In this document: piece after piece, positions 21,536 through 28,750 of the stretch
How positions within the stretch are numbered: position 1 is the stretch's first letter
Layout: each line of letters starts with the position of its first letter
Position numbers and translations under genes: made by a program
Notes under the pieces: generated by a model
Told to the model about the DNA's origin: nothing
Databases searched by the model: none
What the model saw: only the letters and a program-made list of their open reading frames with translations
IMG/VR virus record: IMGVR_UViG_3300006927_000048
Coordinates: 1-28,750 of that record
DNA from: a virus
Direction: 5' to 3' (one strand)
DNA length: 28,750 nt

Positions 21536-22039
21536 ATGAGAGCAACTGCAATAGAGTTTATGAGACGTTTCGTTGAGGAACATCTTAAAGGAAAAAAGAA
21601 TTTAAATGTTTTGGTGCTCAGTAAGGACTCTGAGGATCATAAAGAATTAGTTGAATTTTGTGGGCATACTTATCATTCCTCCCGAGCAGTGGAAGGGGAA
21701 GGGATACCAGTTGATGATAGTTCTTTCGATATAGTTGCGACAAGTTCTTTTTTCTATTCAACCAATAATCCAAATGTTGCCATTGCCCGTATTAACAGAC
21801 TTTTGAAGGATGAGGGATTGTTGTGTATTGTTACTCCTTCTACTGGATCTAAAATAAAAACATTTACTGTTGAATCTCTGAGTAAGTTGGTGGGCAAAGA
21901 ATTGGATATTTTATCTTGTGAACTTCCGAAGTATGGGGAGGGTCTAACAATATGGAATGATATAATGTGTGTTGCCATGAAGATCGATAAGAAAAAGAAG
22001 AAAAAGAAGAAAAATTCATCGGATGAGTTGGATGGTTGA
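21536..22039 (+). CDS. Degenerate methyltransferase-fold protein with poly-Lys C-terminus (167 aa)
   Basis: The middle matches a class I methyltransferase core: VDDSSFDIVATSSFFY (post-motif II to IV), then IARINRLLKDEGLLCIVTPS (motif V/VI region, the usual MLKPGG-like turn). The SAM-binding motif I expected near residues 24-32 (NVLVLSKDSED) lacks the GxGxG glycines, so catalysis is doubtful. Eight consecutive lysines lie near the C-terminus. The stop overlaps the following gene by 17 nt. Part of a methyl/glycosyl cassette. Confidence 0.65.
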   Translation: MRATAIEFMRRFVEEHLKGKKNLNVLVLSKDSEDHKELVEFCGHTYHSSRAVEGEGIPVDDSSFDIVATSSFFYSTNNPNVAIARINRLLKDEGLLCIVTPSTGSKIKTFTVESLSKLVGKELDILSCELPKYGEGLTIWNDIMCVAMKIDKKKKKKKKNSSDELDG

Positions 22040-22724
22040 ATGTGTTGTATATACTGCACTGACAGATAAATATTTTTTGAATAGTTTTTATCCGTCAAAG
22101 GATATTGACTACGTTGCATATATGGAAAATGGAACAGAGCTTAAATCTCCCTGGCAGAAAAAGAAATTAGAAAGGAAAGGGCATCCGAAAGTTGATACAG
22201 CCAGATATAAAATGCTCCCACATAAATACTTTAATTGTGAGTACAGTGTCTGGTTGGACAGCATGATCGTTCCAAAGAGAGGACCATTGCTTGAGGCTGT
22301 TAAACATATTTTAAAAAATGGCGATATTGCCTTTTGGATGCACCCAGTCAGACGGTGTATTTATGAAGAATCACTTGCGATAGTTGAAAATAAGAAATAT
22401 AAAAATAATATAGAAATAATTTACGATCAGATAAATAGGTATGCAGAGGAAGGGATGCCGAGGGACTTTGGAATATTTGCTGGTGGTATTGTTATTAGGA
22501 GACATACTAAAGAGATAAATGAATTTGGAGAATACTGGTATGATGAATATTTAAAGGGAAGTAAGAATGATCAACTGAGTTTAGCATATACAGCATGGAA
22601 GACTCAATTACCTGTAGTGAGGGTAAATCGGGGGATAGTTCATCAGAATGATTTTTTTCATTATGTGGGAGGAAAGATTATAGTTAAGAATGGGGAAACA
22701 TGGTGGGTTGGAAGAGAACAATAA
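22023..22724 (+). CDS. DUF616-like (TOD1/MUCI70) glycosyltransferase-like protein
   Basis: VVYTALTDKYFLNSFYPSKD near the start, SPWQ, and ARYKMLPHKYFNCEYSVWLD with SMIVPKRGP are the DUF616 hallmarks, where a YxxSxWLD segment supplies the acidic residue of the GT-A-like site. IAFWMHPVRRCIYEE and a late NDQLSLAYTAWK also fit. 233 aa. An alternative start is ATG 22032; both overlap the preceding gene. Probably transfers a sugar to a phage or host surface molecule; donor and acceptor unknown. Confidence 0.72.
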   Translation: MSWMVECVVYTALTDKYFLNSFYPSKDIDYVAYMENGTELKSPWQKKKLERKGHPKVDTARYKMLPHKYFNCEYSVWLDSMIVPKRGPLLEAVKHILKNGDIAFWMHPVRRCIYEESLAIVENKKYKNNIEIIYDQINRYAEEGMPRDFGIFAGGIVIRRHTKEINEFGEYWYDEYLKGSKNDQLSLAYTAWKTQLPVVRVNRGIVHQNDFFHYVGGKIIVKNGETWWVGREQ

Positions 22725-22743
22725 ACTAGGGAGGGTAAATATA

Positions 22744-23223
22744 ATGAGTATTGAAAATCCTGTAAAATTAAATTTGGGATGTGGATACAGAAAAAAAGAA
22801 GACTTCGTTAATATTGATTATAACCCTAAGTGTGATCCAGATGTTCAATTAGACATTGTTTCTTTTGGGTTGAATATGTGGGAAGATAACTCTGTTGATG
22901 AAGTAAGGGCATGGGATTTTCTTGAACACGTTCCACTTGGCAAAACAATATTCGTCATCGAGGAAATTTTTAGAGTGCTGAGGCATGACGGAAAGTTTGA
23001 ACACTTCACTCCTAGTACAGATGGTAGGGGGGCTTTTCAAGATCCAACTCATTTGAGTTTTTGGAATATTAACAGTTGGATTTACTATACTGATGATGAG
23101 CATAGAAAGCTGTATGGAATTAAAGCAAAGTTTAAAGGATTTAGGGAAGACTTGGTTACGGACAAAGCAAATAAAATTATACATACTCACGGAGTATTTT
23201 TTGCAGTAAAGGAATCTAAATGA
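22744..23223 (+). CDS. SAM-dependent methyltransferase, class I (159 aa)
   Basis: Motif I is complete: VKLNLGCGYRKKEDFVNIDY (residues 7-26). Then come DVQLDIVS, DEVRAWDFLEHVP (motif IV-like) and EEIFRVLRHDGKFEHFTPS (LKPGG-like turn). The FQDPTH...FW segment resembles methyltransferases in polysaccharide clusters. The start at 22744 is set by GGAGGGTAAA (22730-22739); upstream in-frame codons overlap the DUF616 gene. Substrate likely a sugar or small molecule rather than DNA, by context. Confidence 0.82.
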   Translation: MSIENPVKLNLGCGYRKKEDFVNIDYNPKCDPDVQLDIVSFGLNMWEDNSVDEVRAWDFLEHVPLGKTIFVIEEIFRVLRHDGKFEHFTPSTDGRGAFQDPTHLSFWNINSWIYYTDDEHRKLYGIKAKFKGFREDLVTDKANKIIHTHGVFFAVKESK

Positions 23224-23927
23224 TCCCAGTACTTTATACCACATGGAATAGGTTGGATTATACAAAGCAGACTTTACCTGTTCTACTTGAGACTACTCAT
23301 GATGGTGAAATTATTATTATCGATAATGGTTCAATGGATGGTACGGATGCATTTCTTTATAAATTTAGGAGTCATAGAAAAATAAAAAAGATTATTTTTA
23401 ATAATGAGAATAAGGGAATTGGTGGGGCTATGAATCAGTTCCTAGAATTGACAAAGGATAATGAATTTATTGCGAAGGTTGATGATGATACTATAGTCCC
23501 GACTAACTGGTTAAATGATTTACTTGATCCTTTAATTGGTCTTGATCGAGATGCTGTACAGGCTAATCATTATTTCTTTATACAGGGTATTTATAATTGG
23601 GAACATCTTAAAAGGGAGAAAGGATTTATTAAGTTTGGTCTAAATCATTTTGTTCCAATTCTAATTGGGGCTAGTGGCACGGTGTTTAAAAGGAATATAT
23701 TTGATGTTCCTATTGAGTATGAAACACACTCTTTATTTGGCTGGAGTCAATATCAATCAATAATAAAGAAAGGAAAACTAAAAACAGGATTATATGATGG
23801 AGTATGGATTGAGCTTCTGGATATGAAGGGGGTTAATGCTTGGGATGAAACTTCAGGACATATGTCATATAGAAAATTAACTGGAAGATTCATAGAGAGG
23901 GCAGACTATTATGAAGCAAGAGGATAG
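23220..23927 (+). CDS. GT2-family glycosyltransferase (GT-A fold)
   Basis: 235 aa. N-terminal IPVLYTTWNRLDYTKQTLPV, IIIIDNGSMDGT, NENKGIGGAMNQ and the metal-binding AKVDDDTIVP (D88-D90) form the GT-A nucleotide-sugar site. The remainder (LIGASGTVFKR, ETHSLFGWSQ) matches the acceptor half of GT2 enzymes. No membrane segment, so cytoplasmic. ATGA overlap with the methyltransferase and a 17-nt overlap with the next gene indicate coupled expression. Acceptor unknown. Confidence 0.87.
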   Translation: MIPVLYTTWNRLDYTKQTLPVLLETTHDGEIIIIDNGSMDGTDAFLYKFRSHRKIKKIIFNNENKGIGGAMNQFLELTKDNEFIAKVDDDTIVPTNWLNDLLDPLIGLDRDAVQANHYFFIQGIYNWEHLKREKGFIKFGLNHFVPILIGASGTVFKRNIFDVPIEYETHSLFGWSQYQSIIKKGKLKTGLYDGVWIELLDMKGVNAWDETSGHMSYRKLTGRFIERADYYEARG

Positions 23928-25290
23928 AAAGGTATCAATAATTATACCAGTAATTAGAAAAGAAAATGTAAAAAAGTTAGTAGATACAATTTATGCTAAC
24001 GCTGGAATACCAAAAGAGAATATTTCTGTATATGCTGAAGCGGATGAGGAGAGAATTGGTTGTCCGAAAATGATAAAGACTATGACAGACAAAGTAATAG
24101 AGATGCATAATCATCCATATATATGTTTTCTTGGTGATGACACTTTGCCGGAAAAAAATTTTTTAAAAATAGCATTTGAGTCTATGGAAATGTTTGATGC
24201 GAATTGGGGATTGGTTGGACTAAATGATAATTATGATGAGGTTGATGGAAACCTTAATGCAACTCATTGGATAGCACATAGAAGGTTGTTGCCATTTCTC
24301 GATGATGAGTTTTTTCATACTGGGTATGTTCATTCTTTTTGTGATAATGAGTTGACTGATAGGTGTAAAGAAATAGGTAGGTATATATTTGCGCCTGATG
24401 CAAAAGTTAAACACATTAATCCTATAGTTGATAAAACTGTTCCTTGGGATGATGATTACAAGTGGGCATATTCTCCTGCTAATTCTGCAAGGGATAATGC
24501 TCTGTACATCCAGAGAAAAAATAATAGAAATAGAATATCAGAAGATTTTAAATTGGGAATTGCTTTCCCTATTACAGATGAAAAAGTGCATACATCTTTT
24601 TTCATAAGTTACATTACAATGGAAAAACCAGAGGAATATACTTTACTTATCCCAAAGTGGCCGGGACAGATTGATGCGATTAGGGATAACCTTGTAGAAC
24701 AGGCTTTAATTGAAGGCGTGACTCATATGATTATGATGGATACTGATCAGATTTATCCTGTTGATACAATTATAAAACTTTTGAAGAACAGGGATAAGGA
24801 TGTGGTGGCCGTGCCTGTTCATAGAAGGTATCCGCCGTATGATCCAATAGTATTAAAACATAATCCAAAATCTGATAGGTATTGGCACATTCCTGATAAA
24901 GAGGTTTATAGTGGAGAGTTGATTGAGGCTGATGCAATAGGAACTGGTTGTATGATGTTCGATACCAGATGCTTTATGGATACTCCAAGACCGTGGTTTA
25001 AGATCGATGGGAAAAGAGATGGGACACACATTGGTGAAGATGTGTTCTTTTGCAGGAACATGAAAAAAGCCGGAAAGAGAATATGGGTGGATACTTCCAT
25101 TGAAATTGGTCACATAGCACAGATGGAAGTGGCTAGACCATTGTATGAATTGTATAAGCGGTATAGAAAGTTCGGGTGGGTGAAGCCACCTGATTTAAAT
25201 AAAAGGGAAAATCTTGAACCCGCATCACTGGGCATTGTCGAGGAGGCTGAGGTTGGTCAGGATAATGTAGAAGTTGTGAATGATTCATAA
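23911..25290 (+). CDS. Tandem glycosyltransferase (two GT-A domains), 459 aa
   Basis: First domain (about 1-215): VSIIIPVIRKENVKKLVDTI, ISVYAEADEERIG, and CFLGDDTLPEKNF (D76, D77). Second domain (about 220-430): a Rossmann-type start around TLLIPKWPGQIDAIRDNLVE, MMDTDQIYPVDTI with DTD at 277-279, and IGTGCMMFDTRCF then GEDVFFCRNMKKAG, the typical acceptor-side GEDxxF motif. A disordered acidic tail follows. Either the two domains act in sequence or one is non-catalytic. Ends 20 nt before the tail tube gene. Confidence 0.85.
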   Translation: MKQEDRKVSIIIPVIRKENVKKLVDTIYANAGIPKENISVYAEADEERIGCPKMIKTMTDKVIEMHNHPYICFLGDDTLPEKNFLKIAFESMEMFDANWGLVGLNDNYDEVDGNLNATHWIAHRRLLPFLDDEFFHTGYVHSFCDNELTDRCKEIGRYIFAPDAKVKHINPIVDKTVPWDDDYKWAYSPANSARDNALYIQRKNNRNRISEDFKLGIAFPITDEKVHTSFFISYITMEKPEEYTLLIPKWPGQIDAIRDNLVEQALIEGVTHMIMMDTDQIYPVDTIIKLLKNRDKDVVAVPVHRRYPPYDPIVLKHNPKSDRYWHIPDKEVYSGELIEADAIGTGCMMFDTRCFMDTPRPWFKIDGKRDGTHIGEDVFFCRNMKKAGKRIWVDTSIEIGHIAQMEVARPLYELYKRYRKFGWVKPPDLNKRENLEPASLGIVEEAEVGQDNVEVVNDS

Positions 25291-25310
25291 TGAAAAGGAG
25301 AATATAAATT

Positions 25311-25763
25311 ATGGGAAAAAAAATTGGAAAGGATTGTCAGGTATCTGTTGGTGCAAATAAAGTTGTCGGTATGGGAACATGGACGATGGATGGTATTACA
25401 GCCGATCAGATGGAAGCAACGGAATTCAATGATGATTGGAAAAGTTTTGAGTTTGGAGCGAAGGATGGTGGTACGGTAACATTTAGTGGTCTGTTTGATC
25501 CAGAAGATGCTACAGGGCAGGATCTGCTAATGAGGGCTAATATGGATAATACTGATATCACAAGCCTGAGACTGTACACAGATGACACAAGTTACTTTGA
25601 GCCGTGTCAGACAACTCAGTGGTGGTCAGGAACTTCAACTACCGGAGAGGCAACTGTCTATAGCTGGGTGAATATTACTTCGGTAAATATTGGCGCAGAT
25701 AAAGCAGCATTGATGACTATTGATTTTACAGCCAAGGTGAGTGGTTTACTCGTACATGTGTAA
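25311..25763 (+). CDS. Major tail (tube) protein
   Basis: 150 aa, beta-rich, of the compact siphovirus tube type: MGKKIGKDCQVSVGANKVVG start, MEATEFNDDWKSFEFGAKDGG (the domain where tube proteins carry T/EFDD...), VTFSGLFDPEDATGQDLLM, and a terminal ALMTIDFTAKVSGLL strand. Position immediately before the G/GT chaperone pair and tape measure gene is the canonical tail gene order. AAGGAG SD at 25295-25300. Confidence 0.9.
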   Translation: MGKKIGKDCQVSVGANKVVGMGTWTMDGITADQMEATEFNDDWKSFEFGAKDGGTVTFSGLFDPEDATGQDLLMRANMDNTDITSLRLYTDDTSYFEPCQTTQWWSGTSTTGEATVYSWVNITSVNIGADKAALMTIDFTAKVSGLLVHV

Positions 25764-25778
25764 ACCCAAGAATTAATC

Positions 25779-25809
25779 AAAGGATTTAAAAGGAGGGCAA
25801 TTCATTATG
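25779..25809 (+). promoter_or_regulatory. Translation-initiation region, copy B of a 31-bp direct repeat
   Basis: Exact 31-base copy of 16553-16583, ending with the ATG of the tail chaperone. It sets high SD strength (GGAGG, spacing about 11 nt to the ATG). Confidence 0.8.
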
Positions 25810-26277
25810 TCTGATGAAAAAGAAAATAATGAGATTGATGAAAATGAAGATGTTGAAATCATGAACGAAGCGGATATGCCGAAAGATAACGAGTTTGATT
25901 TTGATGAACTCAACCCTGGAATGTGGTTCGATTATGGGGAGTCTGGTATGCGTGTTTGTCTCAGGACATGTCCTATAGAGGAAATCAGGGAGGTTGAAAA
26001 AGTAACCACCAAGAAGAAGCGTATTTTCAAAGGTGAGCATATGCACATAATCGAAACGGTTGATGAAGACCAACAGTCTGTTTTGATTTGGGATTATACT
26101 ATTATCGATTGGGAAAAGTGTTTGGATAAGAGCAGAAAAGATATTCCATGCACACGACAATTCAAAGTTCAAATGATGAATAAGTCGATCAAGTTTGCGG
26201 CTTTCTATGCTCAGAGTATGAAAGAATTGAATAAGAGACTTATGGGTGGGGACGACGAAGAAATAAAAAACTTGTAG
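25807..26277 (+). CDS. Tail assembly chaperone, short form (lambda G-like)
   Basis: 156 aa zero-frame product. Acidic N-terminus (about 1-40) then FDELNPGMWFDYGESGMRVCL and a helical C-terminus ending GDDEEIKNL. Chaperones of this class coat the tape measure protein before tube assembly. Family assignment rests on position between tail tube and tape measure genes and on the frameshift at its 3' end, more than on residue motifs. Produced in excess over the frameshifted form. Confidence 0.85.
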   Translation: MSDEKENNEIDENEDVEIMNEADMPKDNEFDFDELNPGMWFDYGESGMRVCLRTCPIEEIREVEKVTTKKKRIFKGEHMHIIETVDEDQQSVLIWDYTIIDWEKCLDKSRKDIPCTRQFKVQMMNKSIKFAAFYAQSMKELNKRLMGGDDEEIKNL

Positions 26278-26600
26278 AGTTCGCAGAGTGGTGTGTGCAA
26301 CCAGAGACCAACTGCGAACAGTGCAGGAAATATTACGAGAAAATAAAAAAGGATAAACCGGATTGTTCTCTCTGTATTCCAAAAGTGCTTCCACAGAATG
26401 AGGAGGCGGCAAGAATATTCCCCTATATTATGGGGCAGTTTAAAACAACTGGTATGGGGGATATTCTAGGGTTGGATTTGGTAGCGGTAAAGATTTTCAT
26501 GGATTGGCTCAAGGTTGATAAGGGAAAGCAGATGAAATGTTTTAATTTGTGCAACAGGGCTTTTATGGAAATAAAACATTACTTGATTTCTAAGGGATAA
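25807..26600 (+). CDS. Tail assembly chaperone, -1 frameshift form (lambda GT-like), about 264 aa
   Basis: Ribosomes slipping -1 at 26265-26271 read through the short-form stop into the frame ending at 26600. The junction reads EEIKK then LVEFAEWCVQPETNCEQCRK. The added T-like part has CEQC, CSLC and CFNLC cysteine pairs and helices such as DLVAVKIFMDWLKVD. In lambda-like phages the T part recruits the tail tube protein to the chaperone-coated tape measure. The second frame alone has only a GTG at 26295 and no SD, which argues for frameshifting rather than a separate gene. Confidence 0.85.
26265..26319 (+). promoter_or_regulatory. Programmed -1 ribosomal frameshift signal
   Basis: Slippery heptamer A AAA AAC at 26265-26271 in correct phase (zero-frame codons ATA AAA AAC). 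After 7 nt, GTTCGCAG (26279-26286) pairs perfectly with CTGCGAAC (26312-26319), continued by TGGT (26289-26292) with ACCA (26307-26310). The zero-frame stop TAG is at 26275-26277. Spacer length and stem are as expected for a stimulatory structure. Confidence 0.92.
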
Positions 26601-26605
26601 TTTTA

Positions 26606-28750
26606 ATGGCGGCAAAGCTAGGAACTGTATTTGTAGAAATAGACATCGACGGTAAGAAGTACAAAACTGCGTTGAAGCAGGCTGAGGACCAGACTAAAAA
26701 ATCAGCTTCTAAAATGCAGAAGTCTTTTATGGATGTCCGCCGTGTTGGTACTCAGGCTGCAAAGGCAGTTGGTGCAACCTTTGTGCTTGCTGCAGGGGTT
26801 GCCGTCGCCGCTTCCATTCGTATTGGTGCTTCATTTGAAAAGAGTATGGCACAGGTTCGTGGTGTCATGCGAGCTACTGAAAAAGAATTTCAAATGTTAA
26901 CCAATGTTGCAAAAGAGATGGGAAGGACTACAGAATTTACAGCTTCACAAGCAGCAAAGGCTTTGGGCTTCTTGGGTATGGCAGGGTTTAGAGCAAAACA
27001 GGCTATTGTAGCACTTCCGGGAGTTTTAGATTTAGCAACAGCGGGGGTTTTAGATTTAGGAACTGCTGCTGATATTGCTTCTAATATATTAAGTGCTTTT
27101 CAACTTCCTGTTAAAGAATTGGGAAGGGTGAATGATGTTCTTGTTGCTACTGCCACAAGAGCAAATACAAGCGTGTTACAGATGGGAGAGGCATTTAAAT
27201 TTGCAGCACCAACGGCTAAAGCTCTTGGATTTAGTATTGAAGAAACTGCAGCTTTTATTGGTCTTTTGGGTAATGCCGGTGTACAAGGAAGTTTGGCTGG
27301 TACTAACTTAGCATTTATTATGGGCAAAGCAGCAAAGAGTGGTAAAGGACTTGTCGAGACTTTAAAGGAACTTGTAGATTCAGAAGCCCCAGAAGTGATG
27401 AAACTATTTGGAGATAGATCAAGTAAGGCTGCGTTGATATTAAGAAAACAGTTATCTACATATGAAAATTTTGTAAGAATACTAAAAAATGCAAAAGGTG
27501 AAGCAAAAGAATTAGCCGATATTATGAGAGATACTTTGCAGGGATCTTTTGATGAACTCAAGTCTACTCTTGAAGGCAAAGCTATTGATTTCATGGATAG
27601 GTATGGGAAAGAGGTTCGATTTGTTGTGGACTGGTTAATATTACTGGTTAGACAACTTAATTTTGCAACTGAAGCATTAGGAGAAAATGATACTGCTGTT
27701 GTTAGTATTACAAAAGTGAGTAACGATTTTGTTGATTCATTAAAAAATATTTCTAAGTTTTTTGGAATGTTATTGAAAGGTATTTTAGGGGTAAAGCTGG
27801 CGTTTAAAACTCTTACATTTGTTGTAGTGGAATTTGTGAGGGAAGTATTTGGTTTATTAAAATTTATATTGATGCCACTTGATTCTATTCTTAATCGGTT
27901 GGTTCAATTAGGAAAGATAGATTCAAATCCATTGGAAGGAATACAGAAAGCTTTAGAAGGTACTTCTGCTGAACTTACTATTTCTATGAATGAGACTGCG
28001 GAGGAAATTATTAACATAAATAAAGCTTTGATTGAAACAGGAATACTTATTGATGGTTTGAATCAAAAAGAGTTTGGTGTAATACGTTCTAGGGATACAG
28101 GTGCTGGAGGTGCCGGAGTGGATACTTCTATTTTGGGTGGAGGTGCTCCTTCGATACCGGGACTTGGAGAAACAGATCCAAAGAAAATAGCAGAAAAAGA
28201 AAAAGAACGGAGCAAGGAATCGGACGCATGGGTGAAATTTAATATTGAAACGGTGCAGCGAACGAAGATGAAAGTCCCAAAATTATTTGAGCCGGAAGCG
28301 TCGACAATAGATTTGTTTAAAGGGAAAACGGACTTCAAACTTGATCAGGGCATTTTATCCACATTGCTAGGGGCTGGATTAAATAAGGGGAAATTAGAAT
28401 TTCCTGAACAACAAGTGACCGACATTATTAAGAAGGGGCCGGAGCCGGAACAGAAAAAGAAGAAGGATGGTGGAGCGGGAGATTTCCTTTCCAAGTTTGG
28501 GGGAATATTTGAAAAGCTTGGTGAGATAATGGGACTTAGTGCTGGGAAAGTATTGGGGAAAGAAACTGGTGAGGCACTGAAGAAGGGTGGAGCAGCTGGG
28601 AAATTTGAAGGTTTGCTACAAGGAGCTCAGGTTCTACAGGGGGCATTTCAGGGTGGAGTCCAAGGGGGAGGAGCAGGAGTCGTTTCAGGTGGTATTAGTG
28701 GTGCTATGAGTGGTGTGGGTCTCGCAAGCGGTTTAGGAGTTGAAAGTCCA
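26606..28750 (+). CDS. Tail tape measure protein (3' truncated by window edge)
   Basis: Open from ATG 26606 to the last base (715 codons, no stop). It sets tail length and carries DNA-ejection functions. Start MAAKLGTVFVEIDIDGKKYK is the usual tape measure opening, followed by a coiled-coil-prone Lys/Gln stretch and a hydrophobic segment VGATFVLAAGVAVAASIRIG (about residues 55-75). The TMP core domain (PhageMin_Tail) spans about 75-260: ASFEKSMAQVRGVMRATEKE, TEFTASQAAKALGFLGMAG, TAADIASNILSAFQL, and TNLAFIMGKAAKSGKG. More hydrophobic helices appear near 385-430. Near the edge is a Gly-rich region (GGVQGGGAG). Starts 6 nt after the chaperone stop. Confidence 0.93.
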   Translation, partial: MAAKLGTVFVEIDIDGKKYKTALKQAEDQTKKSASKMQKSFMDVRRVGTQAAKAVGATFVLAAGVAVAASIRIGASFEKSMAQVRGVMRATEKEFQMLTNVAKEMGRTTEFTASQAAKALGFLGMAGFRAKQAIVALPGVLDLATAGVLDLGTAADIASNILSAFQLPVKELGRVNDVLVATATRANTSVLQMGEAFKFAAPTAKALGFSIEETAAFIGLLGNAGVQGSLAGTNLAFIMGKAAKSGKGLVETLKELVDSEAPEVMKLFGDRSSKAALILRKQLSTYENFVRILKNAKGEAKELADIMRDTLQGSFDELKSTLEGKAIDFMDRYGKEVRFVVDWLILLVRQLNFATEALGENDTAVVSITKVSNDFVDSLKNISKFFGMLLKGILGVKLAFKTLTFVVVEFVREVFGLLKFILMPLDSILNRLVQLGKIDSNPLEGIQKALEGTSAELTISMNETAEEIININKALIETGILIDGLNQKEFGVIRSRDTGAGGAGVDTSILGGGAPSIPGLGETDPKKIAEKEKERSKESDAWVKFNIETVQRTKMKVPKLFEPEASTIDLFKGKTDFKLDQGILSTLLGAGLNKGKLEFPEQQVTDIIKKGPEPEQKKKKDGGAGDFLSKFGGIFEKLGEIMGLSAGKVLGKETGEALKKGGAAGKFEGLLQGAQVLQGAFQGGVQGGGAGVVSGGISGAMSGVGLASGLGVESP

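Noticed and set aside
26295-26600. Separate 101-residue gene starting at GTG 26295
   Set aside because: The start has no SD and lies inside the frameshift stem-loop; the -1 frameshift with correct phase explains this frame better.
27026-27070. Near-repeat VLDLATAGVLDLGTA in the tape measure protein as a possible duplication or assembly artefact
   Set aside because: Alternating LDLA/LDLG-type sequence is normal at this place in PhageMin_Tail domains, so it needs no special explanation.

Overview
The window is a contiguous late (packaging and morphogenesis) region of a tailed bacteriophage or prophage with an HK97-type head and a long siphovirus-type tail. Every convincing gene lies on the plus strand. 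Genes are tightly packed, often with ATGA or GTGA overlaps. Many start after an extended Shine-Dalgarno motif close to GGAGGGCAAA, so the host is a bacterium with ordinary SD-led initiation. I cannot place the host from this sequence. No integrase, repressor, lysis gene, tRNA, CRISPR array or att site is visible, so a temperate or lytic lifestyle cannot be decided.

Layout. (1) 1-4856: a PBSX-type terminase large subunit, open to the left edge, with a long low-complexity N-terminus; then a run of small genes including cysteine-pair proteins, a calcineurin-like phosphoesterase, an HExxH protein, a DUF1599-like protein and a tiny Tat-signal-like protein. (2) 4857-12543: portal, more small proteins, and a 1270-residue MuF protein. 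The MuF protein carries a 363-residue intein with a Vsr/EDxHD-like homing endonuclease, and its C-terminus adds an HExxH metallopeptidase-like domain and an ADP-ribosyltransferase-like domain. Further small CxxC proteins follow. (3) 12544-17963: HK97-type prohead protease with a long C-terminal extension bearing three zinc-ribbon-like segments, the major capsid protein, two probable head-surface or accessory structural proteins, and a signal-peptide-bearing beta-rich protein, punctuated by RNA hairpins and ending in a likely intrinsic terminator. (4) 17964-20370: a 33-residue fragment matching the N-terminus of a C5-cytosine methyltransferase, then the connector series: gp6-like adaptor with an inserted beta domain, head-closure protein, HK97 gp10-like protein and tail terminator. 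(5) 20393-25290: an AT-rich accessory island with a tetrapeptide-repeat protein, a small acidic protein, a degenerate methyltransferase-fold protein, a DUF616-like glycosyltransferase, a SAM methyltransferase and two GT-A glycosyltransferase genes, one of them a tandem fusion. (6) 25311-28750: tail tube protein, a G/GT tail-assembly chaperone pair joined by a textbook -1 frameshift (A AAA AAC, 7-nt spacer, stem-loop), and a tape measure protein cut off by the right edge.

How it works together. Terminase packages DNA through the portal into a procapsid built from the capsid protein and matured by the prohead protease. MuF is a minor head protein that may be carried in the virion with its C-terminal enzyme domains. 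The connector proteins close the head and join it to a tail whose length is set by the tape measure protein with the G/GT chaperones. The most unusual content is the intein-interrupted multi-domain MuF protein, the many small cysteine-pair (probably zinc-binding) proteins threaded through the structural operon, and the glycosyltransferase/methyltransferase island inserted between connector and tail genes.
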